NCBI GenBank assembly: GCA_963787205.1
Contig: CAWBCD010000003.1
Coordinates: forward strand, 124,001 to 188,000
Direction: 5' to 3'
DNA from: DATFNI01 sp963787205
GTDB taxonomy: Bacteria; Bacteroidota; Rhodothermia; Balneolales; DATFMH01
DNA: 64,000 nt
Part shown: one piece after another, positions 1-8,486 of the stretch
Layout: the number at the start of each line of letters is the position of its first letter
Numbering within the stretch: the first letter of the stretch is position 1
Position numbers and translations under genes: made by a program
The notes under the pieces: generated by a model
Database searches by the model: none
Seen by the model: the letters and a program-made list of their open reading frames with translations, nothing else
Told to the model about the DNA's origin: nothing

Positions 1-761
1 TCGTAATTGCTTGGCGTATCTGGAGTACGTCCGATTATTGTACATCGGAAACCGACAAGCATTAAGTGAATTGGAAGGGGAAACTTGGGTTAATTGCCTC
101 TCCCGTCGCATATTCCGTACCTGATGGCACGCCATGTGGTGGGGTACCGGTATTTCTACCAATATTTTGTCCCTGACGGGACGGGGGCATAGCCTAGGCA
201 TATATTCCTATTTTGTCCCGTCAGGGAATTGATATCGGTAGAAAACCCAAAACGAGAGCCATCTTGTCCGTGCTGTCAGGTACGGGATATTATGCAACCC
301 ATACAGTTGTTACGAAATCCTGTTATTTTTAAAAAATAGCATAAATTGAGTTGAAGGTTTTCCGGTGAGTGGCTACGCTTATACAGGATGTAAAAAAACT
401 TTAAAAACTATAGTAAAAAAACAATAGCATCTGTTTCTCCCAGGGGGCTTTTAGAGAACGCGAGTCGTACCGCTGAATAGCTCAAAATTGTTTGGTTTAT
501 AGAAAGCCAGAATAAAAGGCGAAAGGCTAAGTGAAAAGTAGAAAGGTTAAAGTTGAAGTTGGTCCGATTTTTAATTGTTATCAGAAGCCTCCGATTAGCA
601 GCGTTATCCGTGTCGTCTACATCATCCGTGTTCTATTCTTTGATAATTTCATCATTTGCTGCAAGTTTGTTGAAAAAAAATTGTCAATAAAGAGATATCA
701 TTAGGGGCTTTCCTGGACTACAGGTGTATATTGTTTAGAACTTGAACCTTACCCTACGGCA
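1..761. other. Gene-free stretch before the DUF1800 gene
   Basis: No convincing open reading frame was found on either strand. The left part carries the inverted repeat pair at 105-298. Around 600-640 there are two near-copies of a short phrase built on ATCCGTGT, which looks like intergenic repeat debris. The last 100 bases are AT-rich and probably hold the promoter of the DUF1800 gene, but no promoter could be assigned with confidence. Confidence 0.6.
105..298. repeat. Inverted pair of about 80-bp intergenic repeats
   Basis: The left arm (105-182) and the reverse complement of the right arm (215-298) align along their length. They share an outer block around CCGTACCTGA followed by GCAC, a middle block TTTCTACC, and an inner block TCCCTGACGGGAC. 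The innermost 30 bases (153-182 against 215-244) differ at only a few positions. Each inner block is itself a small hairpin (GTCCC, TGAC, GGGAC). The loop between the arms is about 32 bases. From memory, similar GTCCC...GGGAC / TCTACCGATAT repeats are dispersed in Bacteroidota genomes, possibly non-autonomous elements; I could not check copy number. Confidence 0.75.
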
Positions 762-2438
762 ATGAAGAAACACTATTTAGTCGGCGCCCGAAGAACGGCC
801 GTTTTTTCTTCGGTAGCTATCGTCGGTGCTTTCCTGGTCATCGGAGCCGGATCATGGAGTGCCCGAAGAACACCTATTCATATGCCGTACAAAGCGGCAG
901 GACTTACAAAGATACAGGCAGCGGCTCATTTGCTGAATCGTTTTGCGTTCGGCCCCATGCCGGGAGAGGTCGCAAGAGTGGCCGAAATGGGTCCGGAGAA
1001 ATGGTTTGAGGATCAGCTCAACGAGACGGATCAATCTCCGAGGCTCGATCGCATTCTTGATCATTTCGACGCCCTAAAAATGTCTAACGCCGAGATCTTG
1101 GCGACATTTCCACTCCAGGGCCGCCTCATTCGTGAAGCAGTTAAGGAAGAGATCATCCCAAAAGACTATAAGAGTATTGATAAGAAAGACCTGCGCAGTG
1201 AACTGATGCCATGGATGAAGGGAAAAGGATATCGACCCTTTCGCCAGTTAACCGGGCAGCTTCTGGCACAAAAGTATTTCAGGGCGATTTACGATCCCAA
1301 CCAGTTATCGGAGGTGCTTACGGACTTCTGGTTTAACCATTTTACCGTATCGCTCGTAAACAATCAGGCACGCTCTTTTATCCTGACGTACGAACGTGAT
1401 GCAATCCGTCCGCATGTACTCGGCCATTTTCATGATTTGCTAGAGGCAACGGCTAAAAATCCGGCCATGCTTCTCTATCTCAACAACGCAGAATCGACAG
1501 CGCCGGACAGTGTGGTAACCACGATGGAGACGGATATGGATAAATTTGCGGATTCCCATCCGGCTATGCGATATGCTGTTCAAAGAAGGATGAATGCCTA
1601 CCAGAAACGAAGGATTGAGCAACAGAGCAAGCAAAAGGTTAAAGGTGGAATCAATGAGAATTATGCCAGGGAAGTTATGGAACTGCATACGCTGGGAGTG
1701 GATGGCGGATATACCCAGCAGGATGTCGAACAGGTAGCACGGGCATTGACCGGCTGGTCCATTTTTCCCATGAATAATCCCAGACAGGCACAAAACCTGG
1801 AGAGACGAATGTCGAGGCTTGGGCGGGCCGGTTTTGTGCGCCAGGGTGATTTCCTCTTCCGGGCAGACGTGCATGATGCCGGGGTTAAAGTAATACTGGG
1901 CAAAAGGTTTCCGGCAGGCCATGGTCTGGATGAAGGTGAGCGGGTTCTGGACATGCTGGCCGAGAGTCCATCTACTGCACGGCATATCTCGTATGAACTT
2001 GCCGTTCATTTTGTGTCGGACAATCCTCCAGAGTCGCTGATCGACCGGATGACCGATACCTATATCAAAACACATGGCGATATCAAAGCCCTGCTGACAA
2101 CCATCGTTGAATCGCCGGAATTTTGGTCTCCGGCGGAAATGCAGGCAAAGATCAAAAATCCCTTTGAATATGTAATCAGCTCGGTACGCGCCGTTGGCGC
2201 ACGAGTCACTAACCCGCGGCAATTGGTTGAGTGGACAACCAAAATCGGCGAGAAGATGTATGCATGCCAGGCCCCGGCGGGTTATGGAGACAAGGCCTCA
2301 GATTGGGTGAGTGCGGGTGCGTTGCTGAGTCGTATGAATTTTGGGATGAAACTGGCTTCCGGTCAGATTAAGGGAGTGTCAGTTGATCTTATGGCTTTAA
2401 ACATGGCTATGAACCGGAGTCGGCAGAGGCGGCTCTGA
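762..2438 (+). CDS. DUF1800 family protein, reading frame broken near the C-terminus
   Basis: A 558-residue protein with an N-terminal hydrophobic segment (about residues 14-32) after a basic start, so probably exported or membrane anchored. The DUF1800 signature HLLNRFAFGP lies near residue 56, and the fold continues through LTDFWFNHFTV and NENYAREVMELHTLG. The biochemical role of DUF1800 is not established; in Bacteroidota-type genomes it is commonly paired with a DUF1501 protein, as here. The frame ends at a TGA at 2436-2438, but the family C-terminus continues downstream in shifted frames to 2735, so this is a truncated product or a pseudogene. One base appears to be missing near 2402, where AAC-CAT would be expected and AACAT is read. 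Confidence 0.85.
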   Translation: MKKHYLVGARRTAVFSSVAIVGAFLVIGAGSWSARRTPIHMPYKAAGLTKIQAAAHLLNRFAFGPMPGEVARVAEMGPEKWFEDQLNETDQSPRLDRILDHFDALKMSNAEILATFPLQGRLIREAVKEEIIPKDYKSIDKKDLRSELMPWMKGKGYRPFRQLTGQLLAQKYFRAIYDPNQLSEVLTDFWFNHFTVSLVNNQARSFILTYERDAIRPHVLGHFHDLLEATAKNPAMLLYLNNAESTAPDSVVTTMETDMDKFADSHPAMRYAVQRRMNAYQKRRIEQQSKQKVKGGINENYAREVMELHTLGVDGGYTQQDVEQVARALTGWSIFPMNNPRQAQNLERRMSRLGRAGFVRQGDFLFRADVHDAGVKVILGKRFPAGHGLDEGERVLDMLAESPSTARHISYELAVHFVSDNPPESLIDRMTDTYIKTHGDIKALLTTIVESPEFWSPAEMQAKIKNPFEYVISSVRAVGARVTNPRQLVEWTTKIGEKMYACQAPAGYGDKASDWVSAGALLSRMNFGMKLASGQIKGVSVDLMALNMAMNRSRQRRL

Positions 2439-2735
2439 AGAAGTACACGGATATTTTGCTTCCAGGACGTGATCCTGATCCGGTTATAAAAGCTCTTACT
2501 CCATTGATTCAGACGCCAAACTTGGCCCAAAAAGATAGATAACCAGACAAATCAGCCGGCTAATTCTGACAGCATGGATTCCGGCAATGGCGATACGGAC
2601 AATTCGATGCTTTTCAGCATGAATAATCAACAAGATACCAATACTCGCGGGCCAGCTATGAATGAAAGCAGTCCAGCCGTTTTGAGCCAGATTGCTGGGT
2701 TATTGCTGGGTTCACCTGAATTTCAACGACGCTAA
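2402..2735 (+). pseudogene. Displaced C-terminus of the DUF1800 gene
   Basis: After 2402 the family-like sequence HGYEPESAEAALKKY and ILLPGRDPDPVIKAL runs in a frame shifted by one from the upstream gene. Near 2530-2541, in or beside a run of five A, it returns to the original frame. There it continues as a Gln/Asn/Ser-rich linker and ends IAGLLLGSPEFQRR with a TAA at 2733-2735, just before the DUF1501 gene. The two indels compensate each other, so the ancestral protein would have been about 657 residues. The original frame has further stops inside the segment, so plain readthrough cannot restore it. Either real decay or two base-call errors. Confidence 0.8.
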
Positions 2736-2749
2736 AAGAAAGGAAGACC

Positions 2750-4003
2750 ATGGATCGCAGAACATTCATAAAATCAGGGGCAATGGCTGTATTTTCAGTC
2801 AGTACGGGCGGGATACCTACTTTTCTAACAAGAACAGCCAAGGCAGCAGCGGCACCGGGATTATACAGGAAGCAGAAAGTCCTGGTAGCTATTTTTCAGC
2901 GGGGTGCAATGGATGGGCTGATGGCCGTGGCACCGGTTAATGATCCCAATTACTATAAGTTCCGTCCGCATCTGGCTTTGCACGCGACACGCACCGGCGG
3001 ACTGATTGATCTTGATAACGGATTTGGCATCCATCCGTCGTTTTTTCCATTGCTGCCTTATTATCGTGAGGGTCGGTTTGCCATTATTCACGGCATAGGC
3101 TCTCCTAATCCGACACGTTCGCATTTTGATGCCCAGGATTACATGGAATCGGGTACTCCAGGGGTCAAAAGCACCTCTTCCGGATGGCTGAACAGGGCGG
3201 TCGGACTGACAGGACACGAAGTCACGCCATTTCAGGCAATGTCGCTGACTCCGGAACTTCCTAAATCATTTTATGGCCAACATCCGGTTTTTGCTATTGA
3301 TAACCTGGATGACGTGGAGTTGCAAGGTGCCCCGACCCAGGTAATTGGCCGGCAGACGACTACAGGCTTTGAGGCTCTTTATCAACAAACGACGGATCGA
3401 TTATTGAACCGGGCAGGCAAGGAAACCTTTGAGGTCGCCCGAATTGTAAAGAAACTCGACGTTCGGGATTATCAGCCTGCCAATGGGGCAAAGTATCCAA
3501 TGTCGTCCCTTGGAAATAGCCTGAAACAAATAGCGATACTGATCAAGGGAAACGTCGGACTGGAAGTCGCTTTTACGGAAACGGGAGGCTGGGATACGCA
3601 CGTCCACCAGGGAACCGTTCGCGGACAGTTTGCTAGCCGGGCGTCTGATTTGTCCCAGAGTATAGCTGCCTTCTGGCAAGACCTCGGGGCTTACCAGGAT
3701 GATGTGACTCTTCTGACGATGACCGAATTTGGCCGAACCGTTCATGAAAATGGTTCGGGCGGCACCGATCATGGACGCGCATCGTGTATGTTTGTGCTGG
3801 GCAATGATGTTGACGGCGGGAAAGTACATGGTACCATCCCGGAACTCGACCCGGATAATTTGGTTGATAAGCGGGATCTGCCAGTCACCACCGATTTCCG
3901 TTCACTCTTTTCGGATGTCGCCGGTGTCCAGTTACATATTAACCAGGATGAAAAACTTTTTCCCGGCTGGTCCGGCTCACGAATACCTGTCATGAAAACC
4001 TGA
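2750..4003 (+). CDS. DUF1501 family exported protein with Tat-type signal
   Basis: 417 residues. The N-terminus has a twin-arginine signal (DRRTFIK) followed by a small/hydrophobic stretch and an alanine-rich cleavage region near residue 35, so export in folded form is likely. The body has DUF1501 features: VLVAIFQRGAMDGL, HFDAQDYMESG, FTETGGWDTHVHQG, MTEFGRTVHENGSGGTDHG and a His/Asp-rich end; the family resembles alkaline-phosphatase/sulfatase-type folds. The start is supported by an AAAGGAAG-like ribosome site 6-8 bases upstream. It sits 14 bases after the displaced end of the DUF1800 gene, so the pair is one transcription unit. Substrate unknown. Confidence 0.88.
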   Translation: MDRRTFIKSGAMAVFSVSTGGIPTFLTRTAKAAAAPGLYRKQKVLVAIFQRGAMDGLMAVAPVNDPNYYKFRPHLALHATRTGGLIDLDNGFGIHPSFFPLLPYYREGRFAIIHGIGSPNPTRSHFDAQDYMESGTPGVKSTSSGWLNRAVGLTGHEVTPFQAMSLTPELPKSFYGQHPVFAIDNLDDVELQGAPTQVIGRQTTTGFEALYQQTTDRLLNRAGKETFEVARIVKKLDVRDYQPANGAKYPMSSLGNSLKQIAILIKGNVGLEVAFTETGGWDTHVHQGTVRGQFASRASDLSQSIAAFWQDLGAYQDDVTLLTMTEFGRTVHENGSGGTDHGRASCMFVLGNDVDGGKVHGTIPELDPDNLVDKRDLPVTTDFRSLFSDVAGVQLHINQDEKLFPGWSGSRIPVMKT

Positions 4004-4786
4004 TTCCATGAAATAAAGCAATTTAAGACGTATTCTGACCGATTCTCTGATTTATGGACTTTTGAATATCGAATTTGCGCTAAATAGGGCAGGGCAGAAA
4101 TCTCAAAAAAATTGGCATCCAATTAGGGGTGTTAATCACGTATAGGTGTATAACATATAGAATACGATGTATAACATTGAAATAATGGAAATAAGAGGTT
4201 TCATTCCGAAGTGATTTGAGCTTGACAGTTATCAGGGCTGGTGGCTGAAAAGCTCAAGAGAAACTGGTTTTATCAGCGATGCTGAGAGATAGGGCTTACA
4301 AAGACGACAAACCCCATTTGCTAAAGATTTTCAAACGGCCACCGACGACATGAGAGGCCACAGGGATGGCCGGTTTGAGTCCGGAGAAAATGATTCGAAA
4401 AAAGAAAATAAACCAAACGGATCATTCTCCGGGCTTTTTTTACAGTTATTTTGGGTTGCTGAGAGATTATCCGCCCGGTCGTGATCGATTTAAATTGTTT
4501 TAACGTGAGGTCTGGATAAGATCCCGAAATGCAATCCTGCAGGATCATAGAATTCGGTGGAATTTTCCCCTTAGAGAAGGGGGGGGTGGGGGATTGACCC
4601 AATCTGGACATGAGCAACAATCGTATTCATTGTTACACTCGTACAATCCCCCTGTCCCCCTTCGTCCCGGTACATCGGAAGATAGACAAACCAAACACTC
4701 GCCTACTACTATGATCCAGGATTCTTTTCTCTCATCCATTCTTTTGGATTTCTTATCCAGACCTCAGGTTGTTTTAAAACCTGAAT
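4004..4786. other. Gene-free stretch between convergent genes
   Basis: No supportable gene. The region contains a strong hairpin followed by T residues (4379-4441), an imperfect hairpin at about 4330-4379 (TCAAACGGCC against GGCCGGTTTGA), and around 4565-4595 a C4/G8 stretch with a further G5 run, answered by C-rich runs around 4648-4662. Short open frames here have no recognisable protein features and I treat them as chance. Confidence 0.55.
4379..4441 (+). terminator. Intrinsic terminator-like hairpin
   Basis: The left arm (4379-4397, core CCGGAGAA) pairs with the right arm (4418-4434, core TTCTCCGG) with one two-base bulge and two wobble or mismatch positions. The loop is about 20 bases and A-rich, and the right arm is followed directly by seven T. 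It lies about 375 bases beyond the DUF1501 stop, so which transcript it ends is uncertain. Confidence 0.55.
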
Positions 4787-5554
4787 TCAGGAAGCCTTTC
4801 TCAAAGAAGAAGGAAGCCGGCTGATCATTTTCTGTAAAGCACGGTTAACCATATCAGATAACGATGGTTCATACTGGACATCCAGTGTTGTGATTCCACC
4901 AGATGTTCTTTCCTCAATTTCAACCAAGTGGTGGCTAAAGCTAACAGCGTTATCCTTCCAGATCACCTTCCCATTATTGGACATCATCGTTAATTCTATG
5001 GTCAATTTCGGCCGATAGCGGATCTGATTGATGTATGGAGCTACGTGATTGACGTCGATATTATCGGTTTCAAGATAGAATGTCAGATTCAATCCCGCAT
5101 CGGCTACCTTGGCATTGGTTTTTAAATCGGAGCTGTGAGGAAATCCGTACGGACCAACCGGGATGTCATTCTTCGTGGCCAGGTATCCCGAAGGGAGTAA
5201 ATCGATCCCAATAGCCTTAAAATTATTCTGTACAGCCGTATAAACAGAGTCGAGCTGTTGCTTGATATGTTTATTCTGCTCCGAATTAAAACTGCGATGA
5301 ACCTGGATGAGATCCGCGCTCGGGAAAGCCGGTTGACTCAAGGCAATGATGAGACTGGCATAATTCCCGGAATTGAATTCATCGGTATTAAAATGTTTCA
5401 ATAGGACATGAAAATCAGAAACAACAACCCGGTTCGGTTTTTGATCAGGATGTAGCAGAATTTTGCTGGAACAACCTGACGCAGCAATAATCAAAAGAAA
5501 TGTGAAGACGAATAATTTCAGAGGAGAGGATGAATGAATATCGGTTGTTTTCAT
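4787..5554 (-). CDS. Predicted lipoprotein of unknown function
   Basis: 255 residues with a lipoprotein signal: a hydrophobic stretch from about residue 13 and a lipobox ending IIAASGC, so Cys28 would be the lipidated residue and the protein is an envelope lipoprotein. The rest is a mixed alpha/beta protein without a motif I recognise. It has several beta-strand-like segments in the second half (LTFYLETDNIDV, PKLTIELTMMS) and a basic C-terminus. It stands alone, convergent with the DUF1501 gene and divergent from the membrane protein at 5807. The start is the first ATG with a complete signal sequence. Confidence 0.7.
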   Translation of the reverse strand: MKTTDIHSSSPLKLFVFTFLLIIAASGCSSKILLHPDQKPNRVVVSDFHVLLKHFNTDEFNSGNYASLIIALSQPAFPSADLIQVHRSFNSEQNKHIKQQLDSVYTAVQNNFKAIGIDLLPSGYLATKNDIPVGPYGFPHSSDLKTNAKVADAGLNLTFYLETDNIDVNHVAPYINQIRYRPKLTIELTMMSNNGKVIWKDNAVSFSHHLVEIEERTSGGITTLDVQYEPSLSDMVNRALQKMISRLPSSLRKAS

Positions 5555-5806
5555 GACAAGTGAGTTGAAATTTTTTTAGTCACATATCATTTAAAACGGT
5601 GCAGCCAACACATTATGATTCGTTTAAAAGATTCGGTTATCCGAAACTTCGAATGGTCAACATTTTGTAAACTTTGTTGGTTCCGGAACATAAAAATGTG
5701 GCATTTGAACATGTGAATTTCCTCAGCCAATAATAGTGTGATATTTCAAATTCTTTACTAGGTTGAGACCAGAAATCATGAACTCTTTTAAGGTAAATGA
5801 TCGGTT

Positions 5807-6340
5807 ATGTCGTTAGATGATGATTCGAAAGTACTATTCACGGAAACCCAGCAGGTTCGCCAAAAGTGGGTTTGGTGCCTTGCTGTAGGGATTCCTTCGC
5901 TGGTCGTAATAATCCTGATTTTAAATGTATTGGGACATGACAGTGAGATCAATTCAGATATGCTTATCTCATTAGCGGTCTCCATCGCATTAGTCGTACT
6001 GATATCGTATCTGTTATGGCATGCCAGGCTTGACACCGTTATTGATTTAGAGGGACTAACTTATCGATTTGCCCCCTTTCACAGATCTCCCCGCCACATA
6101 GCCTGGAATAACGTCTCAGTTGCTGTTGTCCGGCAATATAGGCCAATCGTTGAATATGGGGGCTGGGGACTTCGATGGGGATTTTCAGGTTTGGCGTATA
6201 ACGTGTTCGGAAATATGGGGTTACAGATTAAGCTTCGAAATGGTCGGCGGATTTTGATCGGAACTCAAAAGCCGGAAGAAATCGAAAGAGCGGTGGCTAA
6301 ACTTCGTGAAAGTGGAAAGATACCAGCGACTGAGGATTAG
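5807..6340 (+). CDS. Two-TM membrane protein with a PH-like domain
   Basis: 177 residues. Two hydrophobic helices lie at about residues 24-42 and 49-68, followed by a cytoplasmic domain rich in beta strands (YGGWGLRWG, NMGLQIKLRNGRRILIGTQ, PEEIERAVAKL). The GxQL-x-NGRR-x-LIGTQKPEE pattern is typical of small bacterial membrane proteins with a bacterial PH-like domain annotated as hypothetical. No enzymatic motif is visible. Monocistronic; function unknown. Confidence 0.7.
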   Translation: MSLDDDSKVLFTETQQVRQKWVWCLAVGIPSLVVIILILNVLGHDSEINSDMLISLAVSIALVVLISYLLWHARLDTVIDLEGLTYRFAPFHRSPRHIAWNNVSVAVVRQYRPIVEYGGWGLRWGFSGLAYNVFGNMGLQIKLRNGRRILIGTQKPEEIERAVAKLRESGKIPATED

Positions 6341-6656
6341 CACTTGAAAACTCTAATCCCAAATCCAGTTAATTAAAAAATGTGAAGTCTGTGTAAGGCA
6401 ACCAAACGTTCTGTTTTCTCTCCTTTGCGCCGTCATTCCGAAGCGACCCCGCACGATGCATGTTTGAGGCTGGAGGTCGCCCGTAACCCATAACCTGTTT
6501 CTGCTCAGTGTTTGTCCGTCTATTCCATGAACAGGAAGTAGATGATAAGCAATGACCGTTATCCAGACCTCACATTAAAAAAGGCAAGGATACTAACCCT
6601 TGCCTTTTTTCATATTGTATACTACGGCTGGTCTATGGCGATCTATGATTATTGGC
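6341..6656. other. Convergent intergenic region
   Basis: No gene seen. It holds the bidirectional terminator at 6577-6610 between the PH-like membrane protein and the FAS1 lipoprotein. A GTCATTCCGAAGCGACC phrase near 6432 resembles a common intergenic repeat fragment; nothing else is recognisable. Confidence 0.5.
6577..6610. terminator. Bidirectional intrinsic terminator
   Basis: A perfect 13-bp inverted repeat: AAAAAAGGCAAGG (6577-6589) against CCTTGCCTTTTTT (6598-6610) with an 8-base loop. It has A-tract and T-tract flanks on both sides, so it can end transcripts from both strands between the convergent genes. Confidence 0.8.
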
Positions 6657-8390
6657 TCAGGGTGTTAGCACACCGTCTATGATGTGGATTACTCCGTTGG
6701 TACCAGCCAGATCAGCAGTTGTAACGATGGCATTTCCATTCACCTTTACAACTCCATTAGAAACAGTAATCGTAATAGACTGACCGTTGAGAGTTGTAAC
6801 AGTCTGTGATGGTTGAAGATCGGAAGATAAAATCTTGCCCGACACGACATGATATTTAAGAATATCCTGCAATTGGGCAGTTGTTAGGTTATCGAGTGTC
6901 CCGGCCGGCAGGTTGTCAAATGCCATATTATCCGGCGCGAATATCGTGAAAGGCCCCTGTGCCTGCAGCGCTGAAATGAGTCCGGCTTCATTGAGCAGGC
7001 TGTCCAGTTTGCTTAACTGATAACGCTTGGCAATGATACCTGTGACATCGTTAAAGCTATCAGGGAATAATACATGGTCTACAGCATGGATGACCCCATT
7101 GGAGGAGACGAGATCCGCCTGAGTCACCATGGCATTGCCGTTAACTGTCACATTTCCCTGAGCATCTTTGGTGATGAAGACCTTTTGTCCGTTCAGCGTC
7201 GTTGCTTCCTGCTCGCTGCTTAAATCCATAGCTTTAATATCAGCATTGATTACATGATATTTGAGGATATCAGTTAGCTGATCAGTTGTAAGGCTGGAAA
7301 GAGTACCTGTCGGAAGTTTCCCAAAAGCCTCGTTCGTAGGAGCAAATACTGTGAATGGCCCGTTGCCTGATAATGCAGATGCGAGTCCTGCGTTACTTAC
7401 GGCGTCGACAAGGGTTGAGAAATCAGGCCGTTTCTGCAAGTTCTGCACGATATTCTGGAACGCATCGGGCAGAAGCACGTTGTCTATCACATGGATGACC
7501 CCATTACTGACATCGAGATCGGCAGTGGTAACCGTAGCCCCGTTGATACTTACGGTACCATTCTTAATACTGACATACAGCTTCTCACCTTCCAGGGTCG
7601 TGAGTATTTCTCCGTCAGTCAGATCAGATGCGGTAACTTTACCCGCCACAACGTGATATTTGAGGATCTGCTGCAACTGATCGGTGCTCAGACTTGCCAA
7701 TGTACCCGATGGCAACTTGTTGAATGCATCATTTGTCGGTGCAAAAACAGTGTAAGGTCCGGTATAGCTCAGTACATCGGCAAGACCCGCGTCTTTTACA
7801 GCCTGAACTAATGTGCTGAAATTGTTATCGGATGCGGCCTTATCAACAATATTATCCGGTCTGATGCCCGGGGGCAATATGACATTGTCTACAACATGGA
7901 TGACCCCGTTTTTGGCTAACATATCAGGGTTTGTTACCGTGGATCCTCCATTAACAGTGACTGTTCCACCTTGCTTGGTGATGTACAAATCGTCACCTTC
8001 AACAGACTTTACATCCTGAGATGCCTGCAATTGGCTTGAAACAATTTTCCCGGTGACCGTGTGATATTGAAGGATTTTTATAATCTGGTCTTTAGTAAGA
8101 CTGTTCAAAGTACCACTCGGCAATTTATCAAAAGCTTCATTGGTTGGTACAAAGACAGTATAAAGCGTCTGGCCGTTATACATATCCGTAAGCCCTGCCT
8201 GGCTGAGAAGATCGTAGAACGTACTGTAGTCATTATTATCCTTGACAATTTCCGTTATGGTCATGTCCATAGGATTCTTAGGATTATTACTCTTGTTACT
8301 GCACGACGACAAACCGATAACTATCAGGATCACTGTCATCACATACAGAAGTCGCGAGTGAATATTAGGAAGTGTGAGATATCTTGTCAT
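6657..8390 (-). CDS. Lipoprotein with four fasciclin (FAS1) domains
   Basis: 577 residues. The signal sequence ends in the lipobox IGLSSC, so it is probably an envelope or surface lipoprotein. Four FAS1 repeats of about 130 residues follow (about 43-173, 178-310, 312-440, 445-577). Each has the H1 motif (TVFVPTNEAF, TVFAPTNDAF, TVFAPTNEAF, TIFAPDNMAF), an ILKYH / ILQYH strand, and the H2-like close (NGVIHVVDNVILP and variants). FAS1 domains act in cell adhesion and matrix contact. Four copies is more than in the common one- or two-domain bacterial forms. It lies 96 bases downstream of the TonB receptor operon on the same strand and ends at the terminator at 6577-6610. Confidence 0.92.
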   Translation of the reverse strand: MTRYLTLPNIHSRLLYVMTVILIVIGLSSCSNKSNNPKNPMDMTITEIVKDNNDYSTFYDLLSQAGLTDMYNGQTLYTVFVPTNEAFDKLPSGTLNSLTKDQIIKILQYHTVTGKIVSSQLQASQDVKSVEGDDLYITKQGGTVTVNGGSTVTNPDMLAKNGVIHVVDNVILPPGIRPDNIVDKAASDNNFSTLVQAVKDAGLADVLSYTGPYTVFAPTNDAFNKLPSGTLASLSTDQLQQILKYHVVAGKVTASDLTDGEILTTLEGEKLYVSIKNGTVSINGATVTTADLDVSNGVIHVIDNVLLPDAFQNIVQNLQKRPDFSTLVDAVSNAGLASALSGNGPFTVFAPTNEAFGKLPTGTLSSLTTDQLTDILKYHVINADIKAMDLSSEQEATTLNGQKVFITKDAQGNVTVNGNAMVTQADLVSSNGVIHAVDHVLFPDSFNDVTGIIAKRYQLSKLDSLLNEAGLISALQAQGPFTIFAPDNMAFDNLPAGTLDNLTTAQLQDILKYHVVSGKILSSDLQPSQTVTTLNGQSITITVSNGVVKVNGNAIVTTADLAGTNGVIHIIDGVLTP

Positions 8391-8486
8391 GGTAAACCTC
8401 GTGTTACAGATTATGTTTATTTATTGTGACAAATCTGTAGTTAGTACACGCGGGATCAGAGAAGTGACTATATGATCAAAAAAAAA

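Noticed and set aside
1440..2222. Long open frame on the minus strand inside the DUF1800 gene
   Set aside because: Cys/His/Ile-rich translation without domain features, fully antisense to a clear family protein; a shadow frame.
4565..4600. G-quadruplex regulator
   Set aside because: There are long G runs but only two tracts with a short gap, pairing with nearby C runs; not a standard four-tract motif and not next to a gene start.
4594..4824. Open frame near a G-rich and C-rich stretch
   Set aside because: Low-complexity Pro/Ser translation, overlaps the end of the lipoprotein gene; treated as chance.
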